A program made the translations under genes and the position numbers. From Pisaster brevispinus (lineage: Eukaryota; Echinodermata; Asteroidea; Forcipulatida; Asteriidae), in the NCBI GenBank assembly GCA_023634235.1, contig JAMKCF010000015.1:14294087-14358086 (forward strand): a stretch of 64,000 nucleotides of DNA. Reading direction: 5' to 3'. Positions 33,043 through 47,100 of the stretch are shown here, one piece after another (the first letter of the stretch is position 1; every line of letters starts with the position of its first letter). The notes beneath the pieces were generated by a model that searched no databases, was not told the DNA's origin, and worked only from the letters and a program-made list of their open reading frames with translations.

Positions 33043-33750
33043 TTCTTTAAAGCCAAAACACATCGGAGGTATGAATTTCATCATAACATAATTATCCTTC
33101 ACCCAAAGAAGACATTTCACACATACATATTTCAAAACAATTACAATAGTCTACGATAACTTGAAACGACAACTAGTCAGGCGTAACAACTTTTTTGAAA
33201 TCCCAGTCTTTTCTTCGACCAAATGCACACAACTAATCTGGGTCATTTCTGTTCATGTACACGATTTTCGTATCCAATTTATAGACTGTGCAAGTTTCGT
33301 GCATATGCGAAGATTGGGTCTCCTGAAAGTTCGTGATTTTGTTTCCTCAACTTGTAAGGCAATGTCCATGGGACACCAACAAATGATTGGATAAGTCAAG
33401 ACTTATACAATCTATGAAGAACTCATCAGAATTTTTAAATATAAAATCTCAACTGCAGAAATTGCTTTCTTAAAAAACATACCAAAGTAAACAAAATATA
33501 ACTTTTGATGAAACTACAAATATTTAAAACGTAGCAATCTCCTCATGTACAGTCTAACATTAGGACAGTTCAACGATCAATAAAAATAAACTTTAACCCC
33601 ACTCATCTCCGATCCACAAACATAACTAAATATTTACTTGCAGCAAATATGAAAATTACAATTGTTTTAGGTTGTTGGTCTCGCCCAAACACATCTCTTT
33701 AAGGATCAAAAACTAAATATGGTTCTTTAACTCTGATATGCAACTAACAC
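33043..33750. other. intergenic, nothing seen
   Basis: AT-rich, without exon-like sequence or recognisable repeat. Confidence 0.4.
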
Positions 33751-33756
33751 AACTGG

Positions 33757-34208
33757 GCCCAATTTCTTGGCTCTGCTTACCACCAAATTCTGCGCTTACG
33801 ATCACCATTCTCCGCTTACTGCGCCAGCGCCAAATTTCTGCGCTAGCCGTGTAAGCAAAGAATGCCTAGTAACGTGGAGTACGCATGCGCAAGTAAATTT
33901 CTCTGCTAACCCGTGAAATACACTATGCAGTGAGAAATTCCCTGCTACCGTAAGCGCCAATTCTTCGCTTACGGTAAGCAGGGCCATGAAATTTGACCCC
34001 AATAATTTTAGTTGTCTTGATTGGCAACGCTAGTTTTTGTATTAGTCACCAGTAGAGGGCGCAACATCGACTAGCTCGGAGGGACCGGGCATGTCTATGA
34101 ATCTGAATCAACTTTTTGTTTGTTTGATACAGATATCTTTTCTCCAGTAATTCGAGTTGAGATATCGACGACTGTGCTAACAAAACGAGCATCACCAATC
34201 GAGACTAC
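33757..34208. mobile_element. two adjacent MITEs
   Basis: 33757-34000 is a long foldback. It starts GGGCCCAATTTCTTGGCTCT and GCTTACCACCAAATTCTGCG, has GTACGCATGCGCAAGTAAAT in the middle, and ends CGCTTACGGTAAGCAGGGCC. Relatives are at 24372, 51205-51350, 53680-53750, 54070-54245 and 63087-63135. 34013-34208 is the inverted copy of the TAGTCTTGATTGGC element at 31841. Confidence 0.7.
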
Positions 34209-35260
34209 AGCTCATGATAATAGTTTAAATCTGAACAAATATAAGTAAAAACACACACTACCAAAACTTTCCCGCCCTTCAAAAAAAAAAAAAAATTTAA
34301 TAAAACAAAATAAAAATAAAATGTCACGTTTCGTTCACTTTAATTTACACAGTTTAGCAATCTCAACTGCCTAAACAGATGAGCTCCAAACAAGTTGTTC
34401 ACAAAACAAGATATAATTGTAACCTTGCCGTCTAAGTATTAGACAAATACTGTTTTGCTTTCATTAAATATTAATACTTTCAAGTAGACATACAGGGTGG
34501 CTGATCCATGATGCAGAAAGAATACATTTTCATGACAGCGTAACCTTTTAAAAACTATCCCAAACACTGTGAAACCTTGTGAGATGTTTAATTTTACATT
34601 TTTAATCGGATTTATATTGCGATAAAAATCTCAAGAGGACAAAATCAATAGTTACAGAGCGTCGAGGGCTAAAGATTGGGAACTGGAGCTCTATCTAATG
34701 TTAGATTACGCACAGGCGCCATTTTGGCAAGCAAATGTTTTGTTATACCATTGATAGCAATGGTCATAGTCCGCACTGATCTTTTGCCAAATCAAAAGAG
34801 TTGCTTGCTGAAATGGCGTCCAGTGACCATTTCCCATTCCAGCCCCAGTTCCATATCTTGCATCTTCTGCGCTCTACAATCTACTCCTGTACACACACTT
34901 TATAGCTGTCAAGAATGTTCTCATCACCGTCCATGGAAGACAGTCGTTTGATGACTTACCCAACGCTTTTAGGTTTTGACACTTATACCAGCGTTCCAAG
35001 TCCTGCGGAAAAGAATCCACAGGCTACAAGGGTGGGATTCGAACCCACGACCCCCTCCACATTCTAGAGCAGACGTCTTCACCACTAGATCGCCGGTCAG
35101 TCCAGTTTGAATCAAACCAGGACCCAATTTCATACAGCTGCTTCAGCACAAAAACATTACTTAACAATTTAAGTAAGCAGGATACCAGTCACAAATGGTA
35201 CATGTTACATGGTATTTTGGCCGGTAACCTTAATCCGGTAAGCACAACTTAGGGCCCTGA
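34209..35260. other. intergenic with a foldback, a tRNA-like SINE and a MITE fragment
   Basis: 34700-34830 is a foldback with GCGCCATTTTGGCAAGCAA and TTGCTTGCTGAAATGGCGTC. 34975-35100 (minus) holds a tRNA-like head with B-box GGGTTCGAATCCCACC and A-box-like GATCTAGTGGTGAAGACG; a decayed relative is at 62985-63085. 35121-35260 is a 'GCTGCTTCAGCAC' foldback fragment. No gene is seen. Confidence 0.55.
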
Positions 35261-35908
35261 GTAGCCTATGGATTCTTCATCGCATAGAATTCTCAGGAAT
35301 CGCATAGAATTCTCAGGAATCGCAAACCATTCTCAGAAATAAAGCGGCTAAAATCAGTCATTTGGTTCTGAGTAATATGCCACTATTTTTTAATATTAAG
35401 TACACACATACAGACTTGAATGGAGATTACATTGGCAAGAATTCTTAACATTTGAATTTTCTCTTTTTTAAATATTATTTTTTTATCAGCAGTTAACTTA
35501 GCGCCACAAATACTGCTTTAAAAAACAATAAATTCCATACGCTTCTGGAAATTGAATGGAGCCTAGACAAATGGCGCCATTTATGGGGGCCACCATTTCC
35601 AGGGCTTGGAATAAACCCAAGGGAATGACACAAAGATTTTTTTCTTAAAATAATTTTTTTTTTCTTATTTAAGAAAACCCAATAAGTTTTATTAATTTTA
35701 ATGCCAACAGAATTGAAAATTATTAAGTGTTAAAATTTTTGGTCTTACATATCATCTCCTATGGCAGCAAATTTACTTTCACTTGGTCAACACACAAATA
35801 TTTTGGTCAAAACAACATTCAGGGTACTGTGAATTCGCCGAAAAAATACTCAATCTCACACAACAGAAATACACAAGAAAAAATAACATCTAATTCCATG
35901 AAAACTTA

Positions 35909-36218
35909 CACTCGGTTCAGACAGGTGCTCTAGAGTCGTGCCGAACCAAATAGATTAGGAGCGACTCTAGGGCGGCCCAAATAAGTTTTGGTTTCAGACA
36001 GGATAACTTAACATAACATTTACATTAGGTTCGGCTCATGACAAGATCGACGTCTGAAACTAAGATGCTCCAGAGTCGTTCGGAACGACTGCAACAGTCG
36101 CTCTTTCAACTTCCAGCACGTCCAGTCGCTCCTAACTGTTTCAGACGTCAAACTTTTCATGTACTCAATTCAATAATTTGGTTCGGCGCGACTCTAGAGC
36201 GCCAGTCTGAACCGGGTG
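35909..36218. mobile_element. 310-bp MITE with TTA duplication (Harbinger-like)
   Basis: Ends CACTCGGTTCAGACAGGTGC and GCGCCAGTCTGAACCGGGTG continue inward (CTCTAGAGTCGTGCCGAACC against GGTTCGGCGCGACTCTAGAG) to about 40 bp of inverted repeat. TTA flanks both ends (35906-35908, 36219-36221). A 3-bp TWA target is typical of PIF/Harbinger elements. No transposase. I see nothing else in 35261-36600. Confidence 0.75.
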
Positions 36219-36599
36219 TTACTTATGTGACTTCCCAAAAAGCTTAATAAAAAAAATTTCTAGGGAGTGAAACAAGAGTTTGTTTCTTCAAATAAGATTT
36301 TGTTTCTTATTTCAAGAGTACCATTTTTAGCAGTGTAAGTATCTTTCAATTGTGGTGAGAATCAAAGCATACCTAACACCAGTAGACAAATGAGATATTC
36401 ATGAACTACATGTTCAAATAAAAAGTGTAGAAAGTTCTTTCTCATTAGATTCTGGTCTTGTGAAATAAATTCTGGTCCAGTTAATATTTTAAGCGGTCTT
36501 GTAGATTTCTCTTCAAAATTCAAATCCTGACAACACTTGGTGAGAATATTTGAATGAGCCGATTATCAAATGTTTGCATTTTGAGATTAAGATTTATAA

Positions 36600-37400
36600 G
36601 TGAGCAGTGAAATCTTAATCCCAGTCACTCAGAAACAGTAAGAACTAAATCTCAGTTCCACATACTCATTTACACTGAGGCCCAAAAACCTCAGTCCCAA
36701 GCTCTCAGTCTTAAACACTCAACAATGATAGTTCCACATCTAAGTTCCAAGCAATCAAATATTGAGATCCAACTTCCAGTTCCTGGCACTCAAGCAGTGA
36801 GATCCAAATCTCAGTTTCAATGATTCAAATAATGAGCTTCATATCTAGGCTCCAACAACTCAAATCTCAGTTTCAAGCACTGAGGATAAAGAGATCTCGA
36901 GATCTCAGGATAAAAGGATAATCTCAATCTTACTCATTGGTGATTTCTGTATCTCACTCAGTGATTGGAGTTTTAAATCTCACTCAGTGACATTGAGTTT
37001 TCAATCTCACTCAGTGATAAATAGTTCTCAATCTCACTCAGTAATAGAGAGTTTTCAATCTCACTCATTGATAAATAGTTTTCAATCTCACTCAGTGATA
37101 AATAGTTTTCAATCTCACTCAGTGATAAATAGTTTTCAATCTCACTCATTGAGAGTGAGTTTTCAATCTCACTCAGGAATAGAGAGTTTTCAATTTCACT
37201 CATTGATAAATAGTTTTCAATCTCACTCATTGAGAGTGAGTTTTCAATCTCACTCAGTGACATTGAGTTTTCAATCTCACTCAGTGATAAATAGTTCTCA
37301 ATCTCACTCACTGATAGAGAGTTTTCAATCTCACTCAGTAATAGAGAGTTTTCAATCTCACTCAGTGATAACTAGTTTTCAATCTCACTCAGTGATCAGA
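36600..37400. repeat. 27-bp minisatellite open on both strands
   Basis: From 36960 to 37395, about 16 units of roughly 27 bp read CAATCTCACTCAGTGATAAA and TAGTTTT. Because 27 is a multiple of three and the units lack stops, the plus frame reads (SFQSHSVIN)n and the minus frame reads (SEIENYLSL)n. Upstream (36600-36940) the same CTCAGT words occur in decayed form. I treat the ORFs as artefacts of the repeat. Confidence 0.8.
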
Positions 37401-38188
37401 AAACCTTTTACAAGTTCTCTTGAAAGTTTGTCTGAAATACAGCCGCTGATCGGGGTAAGGCTAATCCAAAAAACATAAAAAAGACGTAATTCTCATCATG
37501 AGTAAATAATTTCACTTTCCATTCGTTTGACTTATTTTGCATTTTCAGCTTTCGGTCTGATATTGAAATAAAGTATCCCAAGCTTCCCCGCATCTTCAAC
37601 AACAAATATTCTTTGGTTCTTCAATGTTAGCCAGCCAATAACGTGAACAACATGCGCTTTACGACTGGCAAATCGGCGTGAACTCCCGTACAGCTATCCA
37701 CAGCGAAGCATTTCAGTCTATTGCACATGCAATTCGTAAAAGAGGAATATAATTAGGTTTATCAACTATCAACTTTTTTTCAAATTGAGATAACTCTACC
37801 GCCTCGATGGGCGTAACGTTCCGAAGATGAGAGAGATTCCATCGAGGTTCCTTTTCAATGATGACGCGGTCGAGTCGATACCGCGTGCAATTTTCCGTTG
37901 ATAAAGTTGTGCTGAACTTCACCTTGCAACTCAAATTTGGGAGTCGTCTCCATCCGAAGTAACCCAGTAAGTAGCTTCCATCCACGAAAGTATCAGAGCA
38001 AAACATGCAGAAGACACTCCTCCTAAAAAAGAAAATTCCCCACAGCCCAACCCCATCTTTAAGTATCTGGAGCCGCTCTTGCTTCAAAAATCCTTTTCCC
38101 GCTCTGGAAATATTCCATGGCTGTCAAAAGTCATTTTGAGAGATTAAAAGTTTGTTCCGACATTCTCTCCGGAGAGGCAGCTTCTCGC
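37401..38188 (-). other. probable RAP1GDS1 3' UTR and flank
   Basis: Downstream of the RAP1GDS1 stop on the minus strand. A 124-codon open frame lies at 37713-38087, but it has no similarity I recognise and no splice link to the gene. Confidence 0.4.
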
Positions 38189-41100
38189 TCACGTAAAATG
38201 CTCCCGGACGTTCACCGCTTTCCTCTTGAGTGCCTCGCAGTTGCTGGTCGCCAGCGTGTCAATCACAGACATCAGGTTGTCCTGGATCATCGCCGCCTTT
38301 AAAACATCTTGGCGAAAAAAAAATCAAGAAGGAAATTGAATCGGTATATGTATTTGATGGATCGATTCAGAGTGGTCGATTTCACAAAGAGCTAAGATTG
38401 ATCTTAGGCTGTGTATCAATCTTAACTGCTAAGCAAAGTGTAGCAATTTTAGCTGCTAAGCATAGTATGATGTCACAATACAAATCACTATGGTGATACT
38501 GACAACTCATCTTGAGATGAATCTCAGTGCTTTAGGAAATCCAACCCAGGAACCGTAAAGGAATCTCAACGTGTGAAGGTAAACCCTAAAACTGTGCATG
38601 GTTTAACTAACAGCGAAATGTGAATGAAATGTAAGACTTAAAAAGTTGCTGGTCCTTTGTTTTACCTTCACTCTACCTCAACCGCTTCCCTCACCTACCC
38701 AACCCAGACCCCTACACTGCCTCTACCCTGGCCAGCCCCACCCCTATTCTACCAACTAACCCAACCCTACCCTCCATCCTTACACCTAATCAGCCACATC
38801 CTTTCCCTTAAGCCCCATCTACCAAACCCTACACTCTACCCCCTTCCTAACCCTCTAACTTCTCACCCATACTCCGGCTCTGCATTATCTTAAGTGCAAA
38901 TTGCAGTGAAACTGTTGCACAAAAACCTTCAAAAAATGGCAAAAATCTAAACTGTCTTTTGAAAAAAAAATCTGCGATCACTCTCTTATTTGCTTTTCCT
39001 CCTCCCACATTCAGATTTGTTTTCCTGTCATTTTCATCACCTCACTAATCTTCCCCTTAATAAACATGGTATAACCCAATAGCCTTACCTGATTGTGATA
39101 AAAATCCCACCAGGGATAGAACATTGCACTGGATTTCAGGGGTGGTTTGGTTTGATTTTAGGACACGGCTCACCATCCCTAGTAGATTAGCATCCATGAA
39201 AGCTTGCACGGCCTCATTGTCTGAAAAGAAGGAAAATAAAAATAAACCACAACAATTATTTTTATGATATCGTGAAATCAGACAAGGGTGCTCGCTATGA
39301 AGTGAAATCACTGTAGCTCGGAAGTCTAAGGAAACCCACATACAAGGGTGCCTGCTATCAAGGAAACCCACAGACATGGATGCCTGTTATGATGTTCAAT
39401 CAATATTGCTCGGAAGCCCAAGGAAACCCACAGCCAAGGGTGCTTGCTATGAAGTTAAATCACTGTAGCTCGGAAGTCTAAGGAAAACCCCATACTAGGG
39501 TGCCTGCTATCAAGGAAACCCCACAGCCAAGCGTGCCTGTTATGATCACTGTAAATCACTGTAGCCCGGAAGCCCAAGGCACCAAAAAACACCAGGGTAA
39601 ACCCCTACTTTTCCGGCAAACTTAATAATCAGTTTGGAAGCCTGAGGAAACCTGCAATGAACCTGAAACAATTGAGAAGGGGAGGGGGAGATAAACCCCT
39701 ACTCCTTCATGATAATTAGTTATTCGTTGAAAAAATAAATGAATAAAGTATCGTTTACACAAGACCACACTGGGTGACATTTAATTTATTTTTGACATAA
39801 TGAAATATGTATCTGTGGTTATTTACCGAGTTGTGTAGAAGACAGGAGTGTGAGGGCTATGAGGGCCTCGTTCTGCATCAACGTGTGCTCGCTCATTGCC
39901 ATGGCAACCAGTCGGGACATCCCGCCGTGTTCGATGATGCAGTGCATGACCTGGGTGTTGGCCGAGTGCTTGATGAGGGCCGCTAGTAGCCTTGGGAAAA
40001 TGAAATAAAAAGAGTTAGACGAGAGAACAAATAAATAATACAAAAGACGAAAGAACAAATGAATATTAATAATATATAATAATTTATGTTTTATAAAGTG
40101 CAAGCATCTACCAACAAGGTATACAAGGCGCTTGAACAATCAGAAACATTTTAAGACAGTTTTTAATTTTTTTTAAAATTATGAGACAAGTTTTTGTCGC
40201 ACCTTGTAAGGATTTACAAGGTGATGTGGCGCATTTAGCAGCCACTGCCAGAAACACCGGGGCAAACTCCTTCTCTTAGTGATAAGTGTAACTGGGTTTT
40301 TCTATGTGCATTACGCATCACACGGGACCAATGGCTTTACGTCTCATCCCAAGGACAAAGCAATCATGATTAAGTGCTTTGCTTAAGTGTCAAGACCGGG
40401 ACTCGAACCCACAACTCTGCTGATCAGAAACACCAGAGCTTGAGTCCGGTACTCTTAACCCCTCAGCCACTGCACAAAACGCCACATTACAAAAGACAAG
40501 AGAACAAATGAGTAATACAAAAGACAATCTGAGCAGAAATAAATGACGAGTTAAAACTTGAAACACCTCGACTGACCTGTTAGCCTCCCCCGAGACCCCG
40601 GCATGAATCTCACAGGCACAAAGATCGGCAACTCTATCGATGAATTCAACACTTTGACCCAATGAAACGGCAGTTTCTCCTACAAATACAAACAAAGTTA
40701 TGTTTTTTGTTCCTTCCTGTGTTGTTAAAGGTATTATACAGGATTGGTAGAGCTGACAAAATAGTCGCAGACAGTTTCCATGTTTTGTGTGACCAATGAT
40801 ATACATGAAATAACAAACCTGTGAAAATTTGGGCTTAATCCGTCAAGAAAACAGTGAAAAACTATGCACAATTTTCAGCATGTAAACACATTGTCCTTAA
40901 TTTGGGTTGTGACAACCGAAATAAGCCGTTACGATTTTTTTAGGTTTTCAGATACAGTTTTCTTGAAATATTTCACAGAAAAAAATGGTTGCAGTATGAA
41001 CTTCATAATCAGTAAGCTTTCAGACTAGAATTAAACAATGATTGTTATCCTGTTGTCAGCACTCATCACTCAACCCAAGGAATCTGAGACACTCACCCTG

Positions 41101-44100
41101 TCCGTCAATCAGCATTCTGCAAGTCCCGAGTAGTTTAAACACAACCGGGTGCATGTCTAGCTTAAGCAGGGGAAGAATCACTTCCAGAATACCAGTCTTC
41201 AACAGCAGTGGTTTGTTGACCTCTGGATGGGCAAGGTCAAAGGTTAGAGGTCAATATGTGAACATGGTCAGAAAACATGTCCCATGTTAATTGTTAACGG
41301 ATTAAGCACTATGGATACACGACATTATGCTCACTGCCTGGTGTACACTATCATTGGTACGCATAACCCATTATGCTAAGCGAAAATGGACTTGCAGGTT
41401 AAAACCCTTAAGTGAGAGCTATAAACACCAAGTCATGGCACATGTTATTTATTTCACTGTCTTCTCCAAAGTGCAAAGCCCTGGGGGAGTCAAAGTCCTT
41501 GATATCCTAGACTGGACCATTCCACAGGGGGATCAGTTCCCCGAGTTGTGTAGTTTATTTTTGAGGGGCTGACAAATATTTTCACTCATATTCTCAGGCA
41601 CAAAGTTGTGTCCCATACAGACCTACCCAGATCTAACCCTCTAATCAAGTAGAGCCATCTGTTCTTTGTAGCAGGCTTCTAGATGTCTTGCTGACAGCCT
41701 GTACTAGGTTCTGAGGTTTCAAACACCCATACCCCCTGCCAATCAAACTTTGGGCTTACTTGGGAGCCAGTATTTAGTGGAACCTTCCTGTAGTTGTGTA
41801 ATTCCTGGGGTTACCCCCGCATTTAAGGGGTTGTTGATACGAGTGATTAACTTACTTGGAATGGCAAGATTCTTGAGGGCACTGAGGACTGCATGACCCA
41901 GTCGCATATCCAGGTCTTCTCCCTCTGGTCTCTTCAGGAGTTTTAGAAGGGGCTCAAGGACTCCGAGCTCTACAAGACGTATACAGTGCTCATCTGTAAG
42001 GACAGGAGGCAAAACAGTCTACCTTGTTACAATCTTCTTTTTGGATAATACCAGTTGCTTATCACACAGGATAATGGTAGACTTTTGGGGACACTAGGCT
42101 GCAAGCAGACCTAAGACATGTTTGCATTGAACTTTTTAGGGGTAAACTAACCGAGCAAATGGGTAACTTGACCATCCAGTGCAAACAGCCCAGGAAAATT
42201 TCACCCAGGTAACTTAACCGGAGTTCAATGGGTAGTTTAACCAGCCACCTTCTGCCCAGATGAACTAAACTGGTCAAAATAACTGAGCCAAAAAGTCCAG
42301 TGCGGATGCACTGTCCCGGTAACTCCCGACAGTAAAAAACAACATCTGACTCGATGCACAGCCATGATCACATGACACATGGAAGTGAGCTACGACATGC
42401 ATGTACAAATGAACAGTAGAAAGAACTCAGAAATTGCGTGCTTTTGCTGGCATTATTTGTCTTACTTTGATTTGCTACGTCATGTATTTTGTCACATACG
42501 GTTAAAGGTCACTGGTGTAGTGCCCTCATGTGTTTGTATTTAGTCAAGTCGGTAGTAATCTTCCGAACAAAGATACGTTAAAACCACTCACCGTTTCTTG
42601 CAAAGTTGCCGATGGCCAGTGCACCGGAGATTTGGTAGAGATCACACGGGGAGTTGACCCAGTCTGACATGACCTTTTTAAACAGTGAACTTTGACCGTC
42701 ATTGAAAAGGTACTTCATACTCTCATCTGTGATAGGTGGAAAGACAACATAGTAATAATAATAATGAAAAGCATTTACATAGCGCCAAAATCTGCCTAAA
42801 AAGACGCTCAAGGCGTAAGTTTTAGCTGACAAATCAGCTCCGCCTTATAATGTATTAACCAATCACTGACAAGAGTAAAAAGCCAGGTCCAAATTGACAG
42901 GTTTTGCAGTGACTATGCCAAGAGGTCAGAGACCGCCGCAGCATGAAATTAGACTCATTTCAAGGCTGTGTGCATGACATCTTCACTCACTGTGCGAACT
43001 TCCTACACACACGACGGCAGGGTGTTTGCGTGCTACGCCTCGAACTTAAGGATACTTAAATTGCGATGCTGTCGATCATGCGCTCGAAAAAAAAAAATGT
43101 TGCTGTTTGTTTCTCTCTCCGGTCTTTTAATAAATGGACGTCCTGGAAAAAACAGAAGTTGAGGTGTTTGTTTTTTTAAACCGGAAATCCCGGAAAAGTA
43201 GCATCTCTGAATACATATGTCGTTGTTGCAACCAATGTTCACAGCTGTAGCCAAAGGTGCTTAATTCCGACGCGACCTAAGCAACAAGCTCGCAACAAAC
43301 AAACTATTACCTCCAGTAAGCAGGAGAATGATGATGTCACTGGCTACTCTCTCGATATCAAACTCGTCATCTGGTTGGCTACCTTGGGCAAGCTCTTGGT
43401 CCGAGAACTTTGCCACTTGTTCCTGAATAATATCTACGAGGTTGCCCTTGGCAAACTCCAGCTTCATGGCGTCTGGAGACGAAAACAGAATAATATCAAT
43501 CAAATGAGGTGGGATTGTGGGTATCATACAAAAGTGAGACAATTGTAAGCTGAGAATGATGGGAGAAATCTCTCGGCAGCTGGGAATTACTGTACCATGG
43601 GATACGATGCGCCCAAGCGTTCAGAAATATCGAACCTAAATAGTCCAAAATAGCCTTGCATACTATATGACGAGTTCATAATGAAACAAGGACTGGGTCA
43701 CAGCGAGACCAAATGGAGTAAATTACAGAACAAGGGCTGGGAGTTACTCAACGATTAGAAATTATTTTAGGGCAGCTTAAGGCTGCATTACCGCAAGTTT
43801 TAGAAGGATTTCGCCCGGATATAACAACTGTAAGACAAAGAGGGGCTCAGTGATGGTCAAAAAGGTATGAAACCTGTTCTGGTGGAACTGCCATATTATT
43901 ATCAAGTCATGAAGGCAGAAAGTGGATGTTTACCATTCTCAGCTAGAGTTGCTATGACCTCGAAGATAGTCTCTAATTGCTCATCGTCTCCAACAATCTT
44001 CAACGCTTTGATGAGAAGTTCAGTGATGCCACTGTTCACAAAGACCTCCTTGTTCTCTTCTGAAAAAATAAATAAATAAAAATTCACACCAGATTAGAAC

Positions 44101-47100
44101 TTGAAGCAATAGACCACAAGGATGAAATATCTGCCCTGGTATGGTAAACCTCAAGAATTTGATAAACTAAGACTCACCGAGCTCAGCGATGTTTCCGATG
44201 CACATGATGATCTTCCCGCAGAGGTTGATGTCGTCTGGGAAGTTCCTCATCAGGGTCACCATCACAGCGACACCTCCTTCTTCTCGTACTTTTGTTTGTA
44301 GCGTACCTGAGGTTGTCAAAGTAACACATCAATTGGGGAGAGTACATTCACTCCCAAACTCTACAGAGCTTACCCTTAACACCAGCCTGGCGTACACTGT
44401 CTAGTAAAAAAACTGCTACAGGCTAGTGAACACCACTTCTCAACTTGCCCTGTGGGCTTACAAAAAACTGTGCAACCTACTTATTTATAATGCTCATATT
44501 TCTTTCTTTTCAGATTTGCATAATTCATTTTAAAGGTGTGTTACTCCTTTTTTGAGTGTGTGAATGTATTTTCAATTGACCAATAACCTGGTTGTGATCG
44601 CTACCATTAATACATCAGAAAGATACATTTATGACAATACATGTTTAAAATCTGGGCTGCTAAAACTTCCTGGGGGCAAGTAGTTTTCCAATTTTTATAG
44701 TTACCATCCCAATTTGTAACACTTGCATCAGGGATAAAAGAATAAAAAAAATGAAAACCCCAAATAAACCCCCCAAAATAACCCCAACTTTATCTTTAAA
44801 ATAATTCAATATACTTTGCCTTAAAAAAAAAGCCAAGTATCAGAATTCCACAGTTAAGATTTTGAGTCATCTAGAAAGAAGTAAACACGACTTCAGGATT
44901 GAAGCTTACCATTTGCATAGGTGAGATTCATTAGGTAACCACTGGCAACCACACGGACCTTCTGATTGGCCAGGATGGTGTCAGGTGTTGATCTTGATTT
45001 CAGCAATTCCAGCAATCGTTCTACTCCCTCCGAATCGTGAATAGCTTGTCTAGCTTTGTCTGAGATTACAGAGTGGAAAGTGCATGTATGTCCGTTACGA
45101 TGAAATGATAAATTTGAGGTGAACAAATCAAAATTTACCACAGCGGGATTTGAACCCGCGAACTCCGGGTTTACATGCCGGCACTCCACCAACTGAGCTA
45201 TCTAGTCCTAATGTTGGTGGTCTCCCTATTTGTCGAATCGGGGTTGTGCAATGGGGGCTACGTGGGAATCAAAACTTTGGGATGAACAGAAAAATTTACT
45301 AGAGCGGGATTTGAACCAATGACCTCCGGTGCTTTACCAACTGAGCTATCTAGTCCTAATGTTGGCAGTCCCCCTATTTTGTTAATATCTTTGTTCGGGG
45401 TGCCAGTCAGAAACCATACAACCTTCAATTGCCGTATAGCCAGGAATCACACCCAAGTTTACGATACAACCTGGGAAGTGGCAGCCGGGGGATCACCTTA
45501 AGGGGATGCGACTTTTTTTTATTTAAAATATAGAGTAATAAACCACAAAGGAAACTAACTGGGTGAATTTGAAATAATTTGGGGTTGAACAAAGAAACAT
45601 TGACTAGATTTGAACCAACGACCTTTGGCTTGACGTTCTGGCCCTCAACCAGCTGAGCAATCTAGCACTATGTTGACGGTCTCCCTATTTTGTCACTATC
45701 TTTGTTCGGGGTGCCGGTCAGAAGCCATACAACCTTCAACTCCCATGTAGCCAGGGATCACACCCAAATTATTATGAAATAAAAAATGGTAAGTCATTTG
45801 AGACAACTGTAGATAAAGCGATAATAAAAACTAGTTATTATTATTATTATATTACCATGGTCACAGCAGATATTCCCCAGCGCCCTGCAGACCTGTACCA
45901 CTACGTCTGTGTCCCTGTGTGACAGCAGCCCATTCAACGTTGGGATGACACCAGCGTCAACAAACGGATCGCGGATACTCTCTGTCCACAATAAATAAAT
46001 CAATCATGAATGTGACTTTTCACATCTAAATAAATTAGTATAATTTATCATCGTTTCAGATGGTCCTCGTTAAAATTGAAATGCAATTTCTAAAAATTGA
46101 CTTACCATGTTTTAAAAGCCCCCGGTAAAGTGGAGTTGCTTGGTAATTTATCTTCCCCCCGTTTGTTTGGTAAAGGTAAACACGAATTTCGCTGGGAACA
46201 AAGTTATCTGTCACGTTTGATTGTTTCATTCTGATCTATGGCCATTTTGATTAAATTATATGTATGAAATTGCAAAAAGGGACCGGATAAATTGCAGCAC
46301 AGAGCAGACGTTATTATCATTGTTTGGCTGTATCAGTGAGAAAACAGAACGGACTTGTTGTACACAAAACTTTGGTAAATAATATCAGTCTCTTTAAAAT
46401 AAAGAGGTCTGCACCCCTCCTCAATCCTCTCGACCCAACAATTTGGTTAAGTGCCATGACCGGGACTCGAACCCACACTCTGCTGGTCAGAAACGCAAGA
46501 GCTAGGGTCCGGTGCCCTTAACTGCTCAGCCCCAACACGCAACATTCTGGAGTGAGTCTTTAACGGTATTGACTTACCGTTCTTGGCCATCTCCGCGATG
46601 ATGTGACTGAGTCTGCTCAGATAGTCTTCCTTGTCTGTCTTCTTCATCTGCTCCGCTAGAACCGTCACCGATCCCAGACTCAGGAGCCGGGCACTTGATT
46701 CTTCAACTGTAGACAAAAAAACAAGCAAAAGAGGCCTGGAATTTTGTTCTTAGTTTACTTGCCCTGAGACAAAAGGACACTTCCATCTCAAACCAGGAAA
46801 CTATCCCAGGACTCTGAAGCAGGGTAACAATCAGCTGGGCCCAACTTCATAGAGCTGCTTAAGCAGAACATATCGCTTTAACAATTTTCTTCTATTAAGC
46901 AGAAATGAGCACGATACCAGTCACAGGTTGTACATGTGACATGGTAGTTTGGCCGGTAGACATATTCTAGTAAGCATAATCTTGTTGTGCTTAGCTACTT
47001 TTTGTGCTAAAGAAGCTCTACGAAATTGGGCTCAGAAACCGGAAACAGAGTGCCGATGATTGCCCTCAATGAGAGACTTTGATAAGCTTGAGGGCAGCAG

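Noticed and set aside
36973..37478. real repeat-protein genes on either strand
   Set aside because: Open frames follow from a stop-free 27-bp unit; there are no splice sites, start context or flanking coding sequence to support a gene.
37713..38087. 124-codon minus-strand ORF as an additional RAP1GDS1 exon
   Set aside because: RAP1GDS1 already ends in frame at 38189 with near-human total length. The ORF has no matching splice acceptor or recognisable family.
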